Shown piece after piece: positions 7,634 to 15,197 of a stretch of DNA of 23,173 nt. The notes beneath the pieces are model-generated. The model was given only the letters and a program-made list of their open reading frames with translations. It was not told the DNA's origin and did no database searches. The position numbers were made by a program, and so were the translations under genes. Source of the DNA: Candidatus Nitrosopumilus sp. (GTDB lineage Archaea > Thermoproteota > Nitrososphaeria > Nitrososphaerales > Nitrosopumilaceae); contig JAOUAE010000006.1 of assembly GCA_029861085.1 (NCBI GenBank), positions 1-23,173 of the forward strand, read 5' to 3'. Position 1 is the stretch's first letter, and each line of letters opens with the position of its first letter.

Positions 7634-10189
7634 TTAGCTCCAAAAGAATTCGTCTAATCCTGTCTGTTTTGGTTTTCCTAACATTGTATCGAAATCTAAA
7701 TCCATTGATGATGTAATTTGCTCTAATGTTGATTCCATAAACTCCATGTATTTTTTTGAATCTATTTCTTCTTTCTTTGCTAGCTCTACGGGTTTCACTC
7801 CTGGTTTGTTTAAAATTTTGATAAATGAAATTTTATCTCCTTTTTTTATTTCTCTAATTGATTCTAACTGTTTCGCAGCTCTGATGTGTTGAGGAATTGT
7901 TTTTACATATTCTGATGGTGCCTTACTCAACATAACATTGAATGTCAAATCTTCTAATGGAATTTCTTTTGCTTCTACTTTTTTACCGCATGTGGCAATT
8001 TTTTCAGAGATTTTTTGTTTTGCCTTTACAAAATCTTCCATTGTTTGAACATTGGACAAAATATCGACCAATTCATAAAATAATTTTTTGATAAATGCCG
8101 GCGTATGTGATTTTTTCCCGGTTAGACCTTTGACATCTACTTTGCCCGATTTTGTAACCCCTAGATAATTTTTTTTCCTGTTACTTAATACACAATACCT
8201 GTATGTCTTGTCGATCTCTAAATCTACTCCATGATCCTTCTTTGCTTGATCAATTACCGTTTGAATTTGTTCCTGAGTTGGTTTTTTAAGAAACAATGAA
8301 TCTGTGTCTCCGTATAGGACCTCTATTCCTATAGACTCACATTTTTTAATTGTCTCTAAAATCGTATATCTTCCAATTGCTGTTGTTGCTTCAGCCACTG
8401 GCAGAAAGTACAATGGGAATATTTCGGCACCCATTACCCCATAACTGGCGTTTAGAATCACTTTGAGTGCTTGACTGACTACGGTGTATTGTTGTCTCTG
8501 ATCATCAGTCAGAGTTTCCTTTTTTGACAGGCTCTTGTAGTAGTTTACTCTCAAATCTCGCAATGATCCAATAATCATTGATGTCAGACCATTTTTCTTT
8601 GAGCATGCCCAATGATTGGTTTGTGGAATGATGGTTTTTTTACATTCTTCATGAGCACATCTTACTGTCTCATAGGATAGATTTCGAACTTTGATAATGC
8701 TGGGATACAGACTTGCAAAATCCATAACTACTACATCAAAATGAATTCCTTCTTTAGGTTCGACAACGAGTCCTCCTCTGTATTTTTTGTCTTTAATTAC
8801 TGCATCAGACATCACTCCCTCTGATCTTCTTTGAAGTTCTTCCCGCTTTGGAATCAAACAATTTCTTTTCCTATGTTCATAATACAACAAACTCCTAATC
8901 CATTGAGATACTCCCATCCTTGCAATGTCATCCATTGGCATTCTTCCAATCCTTGCTATGATTACAAGAAGATCCATCAACAAATCCTTGTTGAAGCTGG
9001 TAAGCTCATATGTCAATAGTGCATCATTGTAACAATAGTTTGCAGTCTGGTAAAGTGACAGTTCGTCAAACTCTAATCCGTAATCTATTTTCTCTTTTCC
9101 TAGCAATGCTTTTGAGACGCTGTTTAGTGAAAAGTCGGTGTATTTTTGACTGAATGCATAGATTTGAAATGAACGATTTGAAAGAACTTTGTATAAATCA
9201 AGATGAACTCCTTTTTTCAGAGTTGCAGAATCCCTCATCATGTAAAATGGGTTTTCTGAATTTTTCACCCCTAATCTTTCTGCTCTGTTGTAAAGATACG
9301 GCAGGTCAAACTCATCTCCGTTGTATGTCAGAACAAATGGAAATGTCTTAATTATTTCAAATGCGTCTTCTATCATTTTTTTCTCCTCGTTCAAATCATA
9401 AAATTTAATTTTGATGTTGGGCTCTAATTCGTTTGTTCCTTCTTCTGTTTCTTCTGTTTTGAGCACAAAAATTTGATCAAATCCATCAGAACCCTTCAGT
9501 CCTATGGCTGTGACTTTTTTTTCGGCAAGTTTTGGATCTGGAATTCGTCCAATCACTGCCTCTACTTCGATATCTACACTGAGTCTCTTTATTCTTGGAA
9601 TTGGCTGGTTTAGCAATTCGGCCCATTCTGAAATGAATGTCTTAAATTCTTCTGCATCCACCATGCTTTCGCTGTCAACTTTGTCCCACAACAAACTTTT
9701 CAGTGCAAGTTTTACTTCATCAGAAATTTCTAAATCATGCGGTATTATTTTTCCATCTTTGATTTCATAGTATTTTCCAACAATTAATTCCCTGTCATAG
9801 AGATAATTTTCATAATATTTTATGTCTGATTCCCAAGTTTCAATTTGATTTCTGATGCTATCTCCAAAATTTCCGCCAATGGATAACGGAGTATCTACAA
9901 TTATTTGTGATAAATCTACTTCTTCATCTTTGATTAAATCATATTTTTTGACTTGTTTGATTTTAAGTACATCGTCTCTTTCTTGAAGAAAATCTAACTC
10001 CTCTGGGGATAATCTTGAATAGCAATATGGTTTATGGCCCATTTCGTCATGCCATAAAATTAATTCTTTGGATTTTGGTTCATAGAATTTCAAAACAGCT
10101 GATTTTGTAATGTTGTCATATGCAGCTGATACCAACATTGCTGGCATCATTGATTCGATTTTTTTATTTTCTCCTAGATTTACTTGCAT
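7634..10189 (-). CDS. polB: DNA polymerase, family B
   Basis: An 851-aa replicative-type polymerase with proofreading. Exonuclease motifs: SVDIEVEA (D206, E208), TYNGDEFDLPY (D292) and CYNDA (D389). Polymerase motifs: MDFASLYPSII (D490), ILNASYGVMGAE (about 578-589) and YGDTDSLF (D628, D630). No intein interrupts these. A Cys/His cluster between motif A and the fingers (C511, H513, C516, H526, C529) could bind a metal. The C-terminus QTGLDEFF (842-849) is a textbook PCNA-interacting box. It lies 4 nt downstream of dCMP deaminase and 8 nt upstream of SemiSWEET, pointing to one operon. Thaumarchaea also have PolD, so whether this enzyme is the main replicase cannot be told from here. Confidence 0.97.
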   Translation of the reverse strand: MQVNLGENKKIESMMPAMLVSAAYDNITKSAVLKFYEPKSKELILWHDEMGHKPYCYSRLSPEELDFLQERDDVLKIKQVKKYDLIKDEEVDLSQIIVDTPLSIGGNFGDSIRNQIETWESDIKYYENYLYDRELIVGKYYEIKDGKIIPHDLEISDEVKLALKSLLWDKVDSESMVDAEEFKTFISEWAELLNQPIPRIKRLSVDIEVEAVIGRIPDPKLAEKKVTAIGLKGSDGFDQIFVLKTEETEEGTNELEPNIKIKFYDLNEEKKMIEDAFEIIKTFPFVLTYNGDEFDLPYLYNRAERLGVKNSENPFYMMRDSATLKKGVHLDLYKVLSNRSFQIYAFSQKYTDFSLNSVSKALLGKEKIDYGLEFDELSLYQTANYCYNDALLTYELTSFNKDLLMDLLVIIARIGRMPMDDIARMGVSQWIRSLLYYEHRKRNCLIPKREELQRRSEGVMSDAVIKDKKYRGGLVVEPKEGIHFDVVVMDFASLYPSIIKVRNLSYETVRCAHEECKKTIIPQTNHWACSKKNGLTSMIIGSLRDLRVNYYKSLSKKETLTDDQRQQYTVVSQALKVILNASYGVMGAEIFPLYFLPVAEATTAIGRYTILETIKKCESIGIEVLYGDTDSLFLKKPTQEQIQTVIDQAKKDHGVDLEIDKTYRYCVLSNRKKNYLGVTKSGKVDVKGLTGKKSHTPAFIKKLFYELVDILSNVQTMEDFVKAKQKISEKIATCGKKVEAKEIPLEDLTFNVMLSKAPSEYVKTIPQHIRAAKQLESIREIKKGDKISFIKILNKPGVKPVELAKKEEIDSKKYMEFMESTLEQITSSMDLDFDTMLGKPKQTGLDEFFWS

Positions 10190-10193
10190 TTTC

Positions 10194-10721
10194 TCACACA
10201 GTGTTTTCGTATTTGCCTACCAGTTCTTTTGCCCATTTTACGATTTTATTTTTATCTAGATTTACCACTTCTACTCCTGCTTCTTTTAATAACTCATAAT
10301 CTGTTTCAGGGTATGCATCAAGGCAAACAAATTTTCTAATTCCAATCGTAATTGCCATTTTGGTGCATTCTAGGCACGGGACAAATGTTGTATACAGTAT
10401 CGCTCCATCTATTCCTGCCTCAATTCCTAAAATTGCACAATGCATGATGGCATTAGCTTCTGCATGATTACAAAGGCACCTGTCAAGTGATGCCCCTGAT
10501 TCAATTTTTCCTTCCATTCTCAGTTGACATCTTTTACATCCTCCTTCAAAACAATTTTTGATTCCAGGAGGTGTTCCATTGTATCCTGTTGCTAACTGTC
10601 TGTGATTTCTGACAATCACTGCACCAACTTGTCTGGTCATGCAGTTTGAACGAAGTTTGGCAAGTTCTGCTTGAAGCATAAAATATTCGTCCCAATCCGG
10701 TCTGTCAAAAGAACTACTCAC
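10194..10721 (-). CDS. dCMP deaminase (ComEB-like zinc deaminase)
   Basis: A 175-aa deaminase converting dCMP to dUMP for thymidylate synthesis. Catalytic zinc site: H86-A-E88 in CNHAEANAIMH and P115-C116-x2-C119 in TFVPCLEC. A second Cys cluster (C57, C62, C65 and C82/C84) matches the extra structural zinc site of dCMP deaminases. VGAVIVRNHRQLATGYNGTP (33-52) is the conserved N-terminal strand region. The start is GTG at 10721, supported by a TATA-like box at 10742-10750 about 25 nt upstream. It is the first gene of the run that continues with polB 4 nt later, so nucleotide supply and polymerase are coupled. Closely related deaminase families cannot be fully excluded. Confidence 0.93.
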   Translation of the reverse strand: MSSSFDRPDWDEYFMLQAELAKLRSNCMTRQVGAVIVRNHRQLATGYNGTPPGIKNCFEGGCKRCQLRMEGKIESGASLDRCLCNHAEANAIMHCAILGIEAGIDGAILYTTFVPCLECTKMAITIGIRKFVCLDAYPETDYELLKEAGVEVVNLDKNKIVKWAKELVGKYENTV

Positions 10722-10741
10722 ACAAATCCTCTTTGACTGTT

Positions 10742-10750
10742 CAATATATG
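10742..10750. promoter_or_regulatory. Near-palindromic TATA box between divergent genes
   Basis: CAATATATG is almost symmetric. It is centred about 25 nt upstream of the GTG start of dCMP deaminase (10721, minus strand) and about 26 nt upstream of a possible TTG start at 10772 on the plus strand. It is the only good TATA candidate for the deaminase-polymerase run. Confidence 0.5.
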
Positions 10751-10771
10751 GATCACTCTAATTGAGAGTTC

Positions 10772-10858
10772 TTGTGCGATCAATGTCATGAATTAGATGA
10801 ATTCCGTGTAATTCTATATGCAAAAGTGACAAGTATTATACTTCCATATCAAGATTGA
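10772..10858 (+). CDS. Candidate CxxC microprotein, 28 aa
   Basis: A TTG-initiated frame reading (M)CDQCHELDEFRVILYAK and ending LPYQD. It has a CxxC pair at residues 2-5 and protein-like composition. The TATA box at 10742-10750 lies 26 nt upstream, the spacing seen at other genes in this window. The same frame extends upstream to an ATG at 10748 but is cut by TGA at 10763-10765, so only the TTG start gives an intact product. Without comparative data it could be a chance frame. Confidence 0.3.
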   Translation: MCDQCHELDEFRVILYAKVTSIILPYQD

Positions 10859-11009
10859 CTAGATTCTATCTTTTCACCAATGTCTTTTCCACTAAAAAGA
10901 AATTTAGAAAGATGTTATTTTTTCAAAAAAATGGATTTAGTGTATAGTAATAGCTCAACAATTCTATACGAAAGCATAAAATCAATAAATTCTGATTTCT
11001 TCTTATCGT

Positions 11010-12518
11010 ATGACTGAATTTGTTGAAAAAAAATATGTCAAAAAAAACTCTATTGAGAAACGAGATTATCAAATAAATCTTGCAACTCAAGCAATTAAAG
11101 AAAACTGCATTGTAGTGTTACCTACTGGTCTTGGAAAAACCGCTGTTGCATTACATGTAATTGCCGAATACCTTGCAAAGGGGACTGGGGGTGTATTGTT
11201 TTTAGCACCAACAAGAGTTTTAGTCAATCAGCATTACGAATTTTTAAAAAATAATCTTACATTGGATGATATTTCTATAATTACTGGAGAGGATCCAATA
11301 GCAAAAAGAACCAAACTTTGGAATAGCAGTATAATTTGTGCAACTCCTGAAATTGCTAGAAATGATTTGAATCGAAAAATCGTATCCTCTGAACAATTCA
11401 ATCTAGTCATCTTTGATGAAGTTCATAGAACTGTTGGTGATTATGCCTATTCTGGCATTGCTGAACGTTTTGAGGATTCATCAGCTAGAATTGTTGGAAT
11501 GACTGCCACCTTGCCAAGCGAAAAGGAAAAAGCTACTGAAATTCTAACAAAACTTGGGATTTCAAGTGTTGCAGAACGAACCGAAGATAGTGCTGATGTG
11601 AGGCCATACACCCAAAAAACTAACACTGAATGGATTAATGTAGAACTTCCACCTGAACTAAAAACAATTCAAAACTTGATAAAATTGGCCTTAGATGAAA
11701 GGTATGACACTCTAAGGAAAAATGGGATTCGTTTAGCAGAACAACAATCCCTTTCGGCACTTCTTAGAAACAGGCCCTTTGTATTAACTCAGAACAGGCG
11801 TTCGGCAAAACCACTGTTCACAGCAATTAGAATTCATTATGCATTAAATATACTTGAGGCTCATGGCATTACCCCATTTCTGAAATTTTGTGAGCGAGCA
11901 AAGGCAAAAAAAGGCGTGGGGGTAAAAGACTTGTTTGAACTTGATCCTAATTTTACAAGGGCCATACATTTGGCAAAAGAAGCGCAATCGCATGGAATTG
12001 AGCATTCGAAAATTCCAAAGCTAAAAGAAATCATTGAATCTGTTCCAGGGAAAGTTTTGATATTTACAAGCTATAGGGATTCTGTTGATCTAATTTTCAA
12101 TCAACTTACTAAACTTGGTATTTCCGCAGGAATTTTAATTGGCAAAGCTGGCGTAACTGGATTAAAACAAAAAAAGCAGATTGAAACTGTGCAAAATTTT
12201 AGAGATGGCCTTTTTCGCGTACTAGTTGCAACTCGTGTTGGGGAGGAAGGGTTGGATATTGCTGAAGTTAACCAAGTAATTTTTTATGACAACGTGCCAA
12301 GCTCTATTCGATTTATCCAACGGAGGGGAAGAACTGGCAGGAAAGATACTGGTAAACTTGTAGTTTTAATTGCAAAAAATACTATTGATGAAACATACTA
12401 TTGGATAGGAAAACGAAAAATGACTGCTGCCAAATCCATGGGTGATCAGATGACTCAGGTTTTGGAGAAAAATCAAGAAATTGAATCTAAAAAAACAGGA
12501 CTAGACGCATTTCTCTAG
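11010..12518 (+). CDS. Hef/FANCM-type superfamily 2 DNA helicase with PCNA-box-like tail
   Basis: A 502-aa helicase of the Hef/Mph1/FANCM group, which remodels stalled forks and branched DNA. Motifs: Walker A PTGLGKT (38-44), APTRVLVNQH (66-75), DEVHR (136-140), TATLP (165-169), and motif VI QRRGRTGR (437-444). The 170-residue stretch between the two RecA lobes (about 205-345) is helical and basic, as in the thumb-like insertion of Hef. No XPF nuclease domain follows: the protein ends shortly after lobe 2, so it is the helicase half only. The last residues KTGLDAFL (495-502) resemble a PCNA-interacting box and mirror the tail of the polymerase. A TATA-like ATCAATAAAT (10981-10990) supports the ATG at 11010. 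Confidence 0.9.
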   Translation: MTEFVEKKYVKKNSIEKRDYQINLATQAIKENCIVVLPTGLGKTAVALHVIAEYLAKGTGGVLFLAPTRVLVNQHYEFLKNNLTLDDISIITGEDPIAKRTKLWNSSIICATPEIARNDLNRKIVSSEQFNLVIFDEVHRTVGDYAYSGIAERFEDSSARIVGMTATLPSEKEKATEILTKLGISSVAERTEDSADVRPYTQKTNTEWINVELPPELKTIQNLIKLALDERYDTLRKNGIRLAEQQSLSALLRNRPFVLTQNRRSAKPLFTAIRIHYALNILEAHGITPFLKFCERAKAKKGVGVKDLFELDPNFTRAIHLAKEAQSHGIEHSKIPKLKEIIESVPGKVLIFTSYRDSVDLIFNQLTKLGISAGILIGKAGVTGLKQKKQIETVQNFRDGLFRVLVATRVGEEGLDIAEVNQVIFYDNVPSSIRFIQRRGRTGRKDTGKLVVLIAKNTIDETYYWIGKRKMTAAKSMGDQMTQVLEKNQEIESKKTGLDAFL

Positions 12519-12787
12519 TTTCTGTACTGTCTGGATATGCTGTCAAAAATTATTTGTTTTCTTTGAATTATCTTGTTTTTCATTCCTGACTCTAAATGGT
12601 GAATGCTGCTCTTTTTTGCAACTAGTAAATTCTCTAATCTCACATCAAACTGATTTTGAAGAAAATTTTCAACTCCTGAAAATCCTCCCTCCGCCTCTAG
12701 ATTTTCAAATGCATCTTTTGCTAAATTGTTGATGGATTTGTCTAGATATGAAATGATTTCTTCTAGTGTTTTCTCAGTAAGTACCAT
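12515..12787 (-). CDS. Small helical protein, 90 aa, unknown
   Basis: Convergent with the helicase: the two TAG stops share the palindrome CTAG (12515-12518). The protein is almost entirely predicted helix (starting MVLTEKTLEEIISYLDKSIN), with charged, coiled-coil-like composition and no cysteines or membrane segment. No domain was recognised. A clear TATA box is not seen upstream; only a T-rich tract lies at the right distance. The frame is well formed and compact, and is probably a genuine lineage-specific protein. Confidence 0.6.
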   Translation of the reverse strand: MVLTEKTLEEIISYLDKSINNLAKDAFENLEAEGGFSGVENFLQNQFDVRLENLLVAKKSSIHHLESGMKNKIIQRKQIIFDSISRQYRN

Positions 12788-12863
12788 GAATCCCTCAATT
12801 TTAGATCTGAAAAAAACGTTATGTATTTTATTTTGGTTTAATAGATCCGATCTTCAGAATAAT

Positions 12864-13142
12864 TTATCCTAATCTTTTGATTATATGGTATCCAAATTCT
12901 GTTTTAATTGGCTCTGAAATCTCTCCGATTTGAAGTTTGAAAGCTGCATCTTCAAAAGGTTTTACCATCATGCCTTTTGTAAAATAGCCCAGGTTTCCAT
13001 CTTTTTTTCCGCTGCCTTTATCCGTTGAGAATTCCTTTGCTAGGTTTCCAAATTTTTCACCATTTTTGATCTTTTCTAAAATGACTATGGATTCACTTTG
13101 TTTTTCAACTAGGATGTGGGAACACTTTATCTTGTTAGACAT
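12864..13142 (-). CDS. Parvulin-type peptidyl-prolyl cis/trans isomerase
   Basis: A 92-aa single-domain parvulin, close in size to the free-standing thaumarchaeal parvulins described from Cenarchaeum (CsPinA) and Nitrosopumilus (NmPin). Conserved features: IKCSHILVEKQSE at the N-end, FGNLAKEFSTDKGSGKKDGN (the STD.GS.KKDG core), LGYFTKGMMVKPFEDAAF, and the closing FGYHIIKRLG. There is no signal peptide, so it should act in the cytosol, catalysing prolyl isomerization in folding; studied homologues can associate with membranes through basic surfaces. A TATA-like TTAAGATAC around 13163-13171 sits about 25 nt upstream of the ATG, making it a single-gene transcript. Confidence 0.95.
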   Translation of the reverse strand: MSNKIKCSHILVEKQSESIVILEKIKNGEKFGNLAKEFSTDKGSGKKDGNLGYFTKGMMVKPFEDAAFKLQIGEISEPIKTEFGYHIIKRLG

Positions 13143-13251
13143 TACGGGTTTTTCTTTTCACCGTATCTTAATTGTTTGGGGCATACATTGAAGAATCTTA
13201 TATCAAAAACAAAACAAATGACAAAAAATAGAGATGAATATTTGATTGTTT

Positions 13252-13650
13252 CTAGTTTAATCCCCAACTGGCCTTGTTGTTTGGAACAATCTTCAAAAAT
13301 GGGACTTCATTTTCTTTCCATGGATCTTTTTTTACCCATACAAATTTGTCGTAAAAAATATCATACAATTTCTTAAACTCTGAACCTCTTTCAATGATTT
13401 CTGCTTTACCTTGAATGCATATTGCTTTATGATCTCCTGATTTGTAAACATCAATTACAATGCTTGTTTGAGAATTTGATTTGATGTTGGTATATGCTCG
13501 TGTGTTGTAATCTGTGGCTATAATTATTGCATTGTCCTCAAATACAAATGATACTGGTTTTACATGTGGTATGTTGTCATGAGATGTAGCTATTCTTGCT
13601 TCTTCTAATTTTTTCAGAAATTCTATTTCTTTTTGACTAAATTCTATCAA
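13252..13650 (-). CDS. Pyridoxamine 5'-phosphate oxidase-like flavin split-barrel protein
   Basis: A 132-aa protein of the PNPOx-like/FMN-binding split-barrel family. Typical pieces are EEARIATSHDNIPHVKPVSF (first strands), ATDYNTRAYTNIKSNSQTSI (cofactor-binding stretch), VYKSGDHKAICIQGKAEII and a C-terminal FLKIVPNNKASWGLN. Members bind FMN or F420 and reduce or bind small ligands; the substrate is not predictable, and vitamin B6 synthesis should not be assumed. The start is TTG at 13650, overlapping the upstream stop in a TTGA junction, so it depends on translation of the 92-aa partner before it. Confidence 0.82.
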   Translation of the reverse strand: MIEFSQKEIEFLKKLEEARIATSHDNIPHVKPVSFVFEDNAIIIATDYNTRAYTNIKSNSQTSIVIDVYKSGDHKAICIQGKAEIIERGSEFKKLYDIFYDKFVWVKKDPWKENEVPFLKIVPNNKASWGLN

Positions 13651-13925
13651 TTAAAAATTTGTTCTCTTATTTCAGGGATGTGTTTGTATACGATATCTCT
13701 TATCTTTATTTGATCTTCCTCAGTTGGTGTTTCTTTTTGTGCACTTAGAATTGCACCCCCCATACCTAGTGCCATGCCCATGACAATTCCATAGACAAAT
13801 TCCTGTGGATTTTCTACTTTGAGTGTTTCTTTGTTTTCTTTGATTTCTTCTAAATATGCAGGGATTGTTGATACTGCACCATTGATGACTTGAATAATTA
13901 ATCCTTCTAGTTGATCCTCGCCCAT
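13647..13925 (-). CDS. Small protein with Gly-rich hydrophobic segment, 92 aa
   Basis: An unrecognised protein translated just ahead of, and overlapping by 4 nt, the split-barrel flavoprotein. It is acidic at both ends with one Gly/Met-rich apolar stretch at about 43-61 (FVYGIVMGMALGMGGAIL) that could be a membrane-associated or buried helix. A TATA-like ATTTATTAAG (13946-13955) lies about 26 nt upstream of the ATG, making it the first gene of a two-gene transcript. It may tether or partner the flavoprotein; this is inference from position alone. Confidence 0.7.
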   Translation of the reverse strand: MGEDQLEGLIIQVINGAVSTIPAYLEEIKENKETLKVENPQEFVYGIVMGMALGMGGAILSAQKETPTEEDQIKIRDIVYKHIPEIREQIFN

Positions 13926-13945
13926 AAAATTTCTCTGGTGGATTT

Positions 13946-13955
13946 CTTAATAAAT
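13946..13955 (-). promoter_or_regulatory. TATA-like box of the 13925 gene pair
   Basis: On the minus strand the sequence reads ATTTATTAAG, centred 26 nt upstream of the ATG at 13925. It closely resembles the boxes ahead of uspA (AATTTTTAAG) and ppdK (TTTTTAAG), so it is probably the TBP site of a leaderless transcript. Confidence 0.6.
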
Positions 13956-13997
13956 TTGCACCTGAATTTATTTAATTTATTATTTCCCTCCGTTTCA

Positions 13998-14026
13998 TAT
14001 TGACCTGAAATCATTAGATGTCAATA
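13998..14026. repeat. Inverted repeat TATTGAC-N15-GTCAATA
   Basis: Perfect 7-bp arms (13998-14004 and 14020-14026) around a 15-bp spacer, in the 209-bp gap between the 92-aa gene and the 3' end of the microprotein chain. It could be an operator or a 3' structure. Nothing else recognisable is seen in this gap. Confidence 0.4.
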
Positions 14027-14134
14027 ACATGGTATATCTAAACAACCGAATTACATTGACTCAATTCGTGAGGCGTATGTGTAAATCACATTCTTTGATA
14101 TTATGATCATACTTGTTACAAAATGATTGTGAGA

Positions 14135-14245
14135 TTATTCATCTAGTTCCTCTTTAAACTTGGGATCTTTTATTCTACATGGACCGCAAACATTCCTTTC
14201 AAAGGGGCCTAAATTTTCTCCACAAGTTTCACATTTTTTAGACAT
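14135..14245 (-). CDS. Zinc-ribbon microprotein, 36 aa
   Basis: Starts MSKKCETCGENLGPFERN and ends EELDE. It has two CxxC pairs (C5/C8 and C20/C23) forming a minimal zinc ribbon, followed by a charged tail. A strong ribosome binding site (AAAGGAGG) lies 6 nt before the ATG, within the end of the preceding gene. The ATG overlaps the preceding stop by 8 nt (ATGTCTAA). It is the last gene of a chain of small minus-strand genes. Comparable mini zinc ribbons bind nucleic acid or act as subunits of larger complexes; the role here is unknown. Confidence 0.75.
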   Translation of the reverse strand: MSKKCETCGENLGPFERNVCGPCRIKDPKFKEELDE

Positions 14246-14411
14246 TATTGGCCTCCTTTGGTTTGATATACTCCTTTAAGATGTTCACTATCTGTTTTCT
14301 TATTTCTCGTCTTTCTCTTTCGGTGAATAAAGAGACATCTACAACAAAATTAGGGCTTGCAGGGCTTAAATCTGATATGCACCTGATGCTACTTTCTGAC
14401 TGTTTTGTCAT
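14238..14411 (-). CDS. Small protein, 57 aa, unknown
   Basis: Starts MTKQSESSIRCISDLSPASP. The N-half has a short apolar patch (NFVVDVSLF) and the C-half a basic/acidic helix (TERERREIRKQIVNILKEYI). It begins at an ATGA junction with the upstream gene and ends overlapping the zinc-ribbon gene, whose Shine-Dalgarno sequence lies inside its last codons. No family was recognised. The tight overlaps at both ends are the main evidence that it is real. Confidence 0.65.
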   Translation of the reverse strand: MTKQSESSIRCISDLSPASPNFVVDVSLFTERERREIRKQIVNILKEYIKPKEANNV

Positions 14412-14632
14412 TCCAAATTCTCCTCAATGACTGAAAAAATGATGCCAAATTTTTCCAAATAACCAATTTCACCAACTCTAAAGCCTAGATTTTTTATTTC
14501 ATGTAAAATTTCATGATCAACAAAATTGTCATTGGTGTTGATTTTCAGCATCTCGTTCTCAAACACATAATCCCATCCGGGTTTTAGTTCTGCGAGTAGT
14601 TTTCTTACTGACTAGTAAATTAACTCGCTCAC
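14408..14632 (-). pseudogene. Small gene with in-frame amber codon (74 codons)
   Basis: The frame from GTG at 14632 reads VSELIY, then TAG at 14612-14614, then SVRKLLAELKPGWDYVFENE and on to SVIEENLE, ending in an ATGA junction with the next gene. The part after the TAG is clearly protein-like and has no good start codon for 20 codons (only GTG or ATG deep inside), so the amber codon interrupts a genuine gene. The GTG overlaps the stop of a 10-codon frame (ATG at 14661) that itself begins at an ATGA junction with the upstream gene; a one-base change would fuse that frame in and give an ATG start. The choices are a decayed gene, a sequence error, or stop readthrough. No family was recognised. 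Confidence 0.65.
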
Positions 14633-14657
14633 TGTCTTTTAGCTTTGTTGCTAGATG

Positions 14658-14993
14658 TCATGTTGATAATTCCTGTTTGATTTTAACTATGTCCTGCACA
14701 ATCTGATTTTTAGTGGGTTCTAACAACTCATAGCAAAACAAACACAATATTTCTTCATCATGTTTATTTTTCATTTCAATTTTTGCCATAACTTTAGAAT
14801 TAATTTGTTTTAATCGAGGTGATGGTGAATGTGTAGGAAATTCTTTTACTTTTGTTTGCATTGGTAGTTTTCTAGGTATTGCTATTTTCTCTTTGGATTT
14901 CCACAAAGAGAAATTACCATTAACTGAGAATAGCATATCTCCATCTAAAAATATGATAATTTTACCTGTGAGACTTTTTATTTCAGAAGTCAT
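14658..14993 (-). CDS. Hypothetical protein with CxxC motif, 111 aa
   Basis: Starts MTSEIKSLTGKIIIFLDGDM. The N-half is beta-rich (a short LFSVNGNFSLW hairpin-like stretch), the middle is basic and Pro/Ser-rich (IAIPRKLPMQTKVKEFPTHS), and the C-end has CLFCYELLEP (one CxxC) plus a helical tail. The ATG lies 4 nt after the stop of the 54-aa zinc-ribbon gene, and its TGA overlaps the next ATG. No family was recognised. It is the largest member of the small-gene chain and may be the scaffold on which the zinc-ribbon microproteins act; that is speculative. Confidence 0.7.
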   Translation of the reverse strand: MTSEIKSLTGKIIIFLDGDMLFSVNGNFSLWKSKEKIAIPRKLPMQTKVKEFPTHSPSPRLKQINSKVMAKIEMKNKHDEEILCLFCYELLEPTKNQIVQDIVKIKQELST

Positions 14994-14997
14994 TTAT

Positions 14998-15162
14998 CTA
15001 ACGATTTATCAATAATCGATTACCACATATCGGGCAAAAATTGAACTGCTCCTCACATCTAACAACTCCCTTTGTCTTATTACATGTAAAAGTAGTACGA
15101 CCGGTGCCGTTTGAATTTAATACCAAAAAATGATTCTCATCAAGGTTATGAATCTCATTCAT
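14998..15162 (-). CDS. Zinc-ribbon microprotein, 54 aa
   Basis: Starts MNEIHNLDENHFLVLNSN and ends CPICGNRLLINR. Four cysteines (C27, C36, C43 and C46) can form a zinc ribbon with a CPxCG knuckle, as in rubredoxin-like and RNA polymerase-associated ribbons. A purine-rich GGAGAT sits about 10 nt upstream of the ATG. It is spaced 35 nt after the 82-aa gene and 4 nt before the 111-aa gene, so it belongs to the same transcript. Function unknown. Confidence 0.72.
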   Translation of the reverse strand: MNEIHNLDENHFLVLNSNGTGRTTFTCNKTKGVVRCEEQFNFCPICGNRLLINR

Positions 15163-15197
15163 ATTATAATCTCCATTATTTCATGTTACTTAATAAT

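Noticed and set aside
10880..11017. A 45-aa plus-strand frame overlapping the helicase start
   Set aside because: It is Phe/Tyr/Ser/Asn-rich like random AT-rich DNA, and the likely TATA box of the helicase lies inside it.
14056..14064. Short palindrome TTGACTCAA
   Set aside because: Too short and isolated to support a site; it occurs in an AT-rich gap where such dyads arise by chance.
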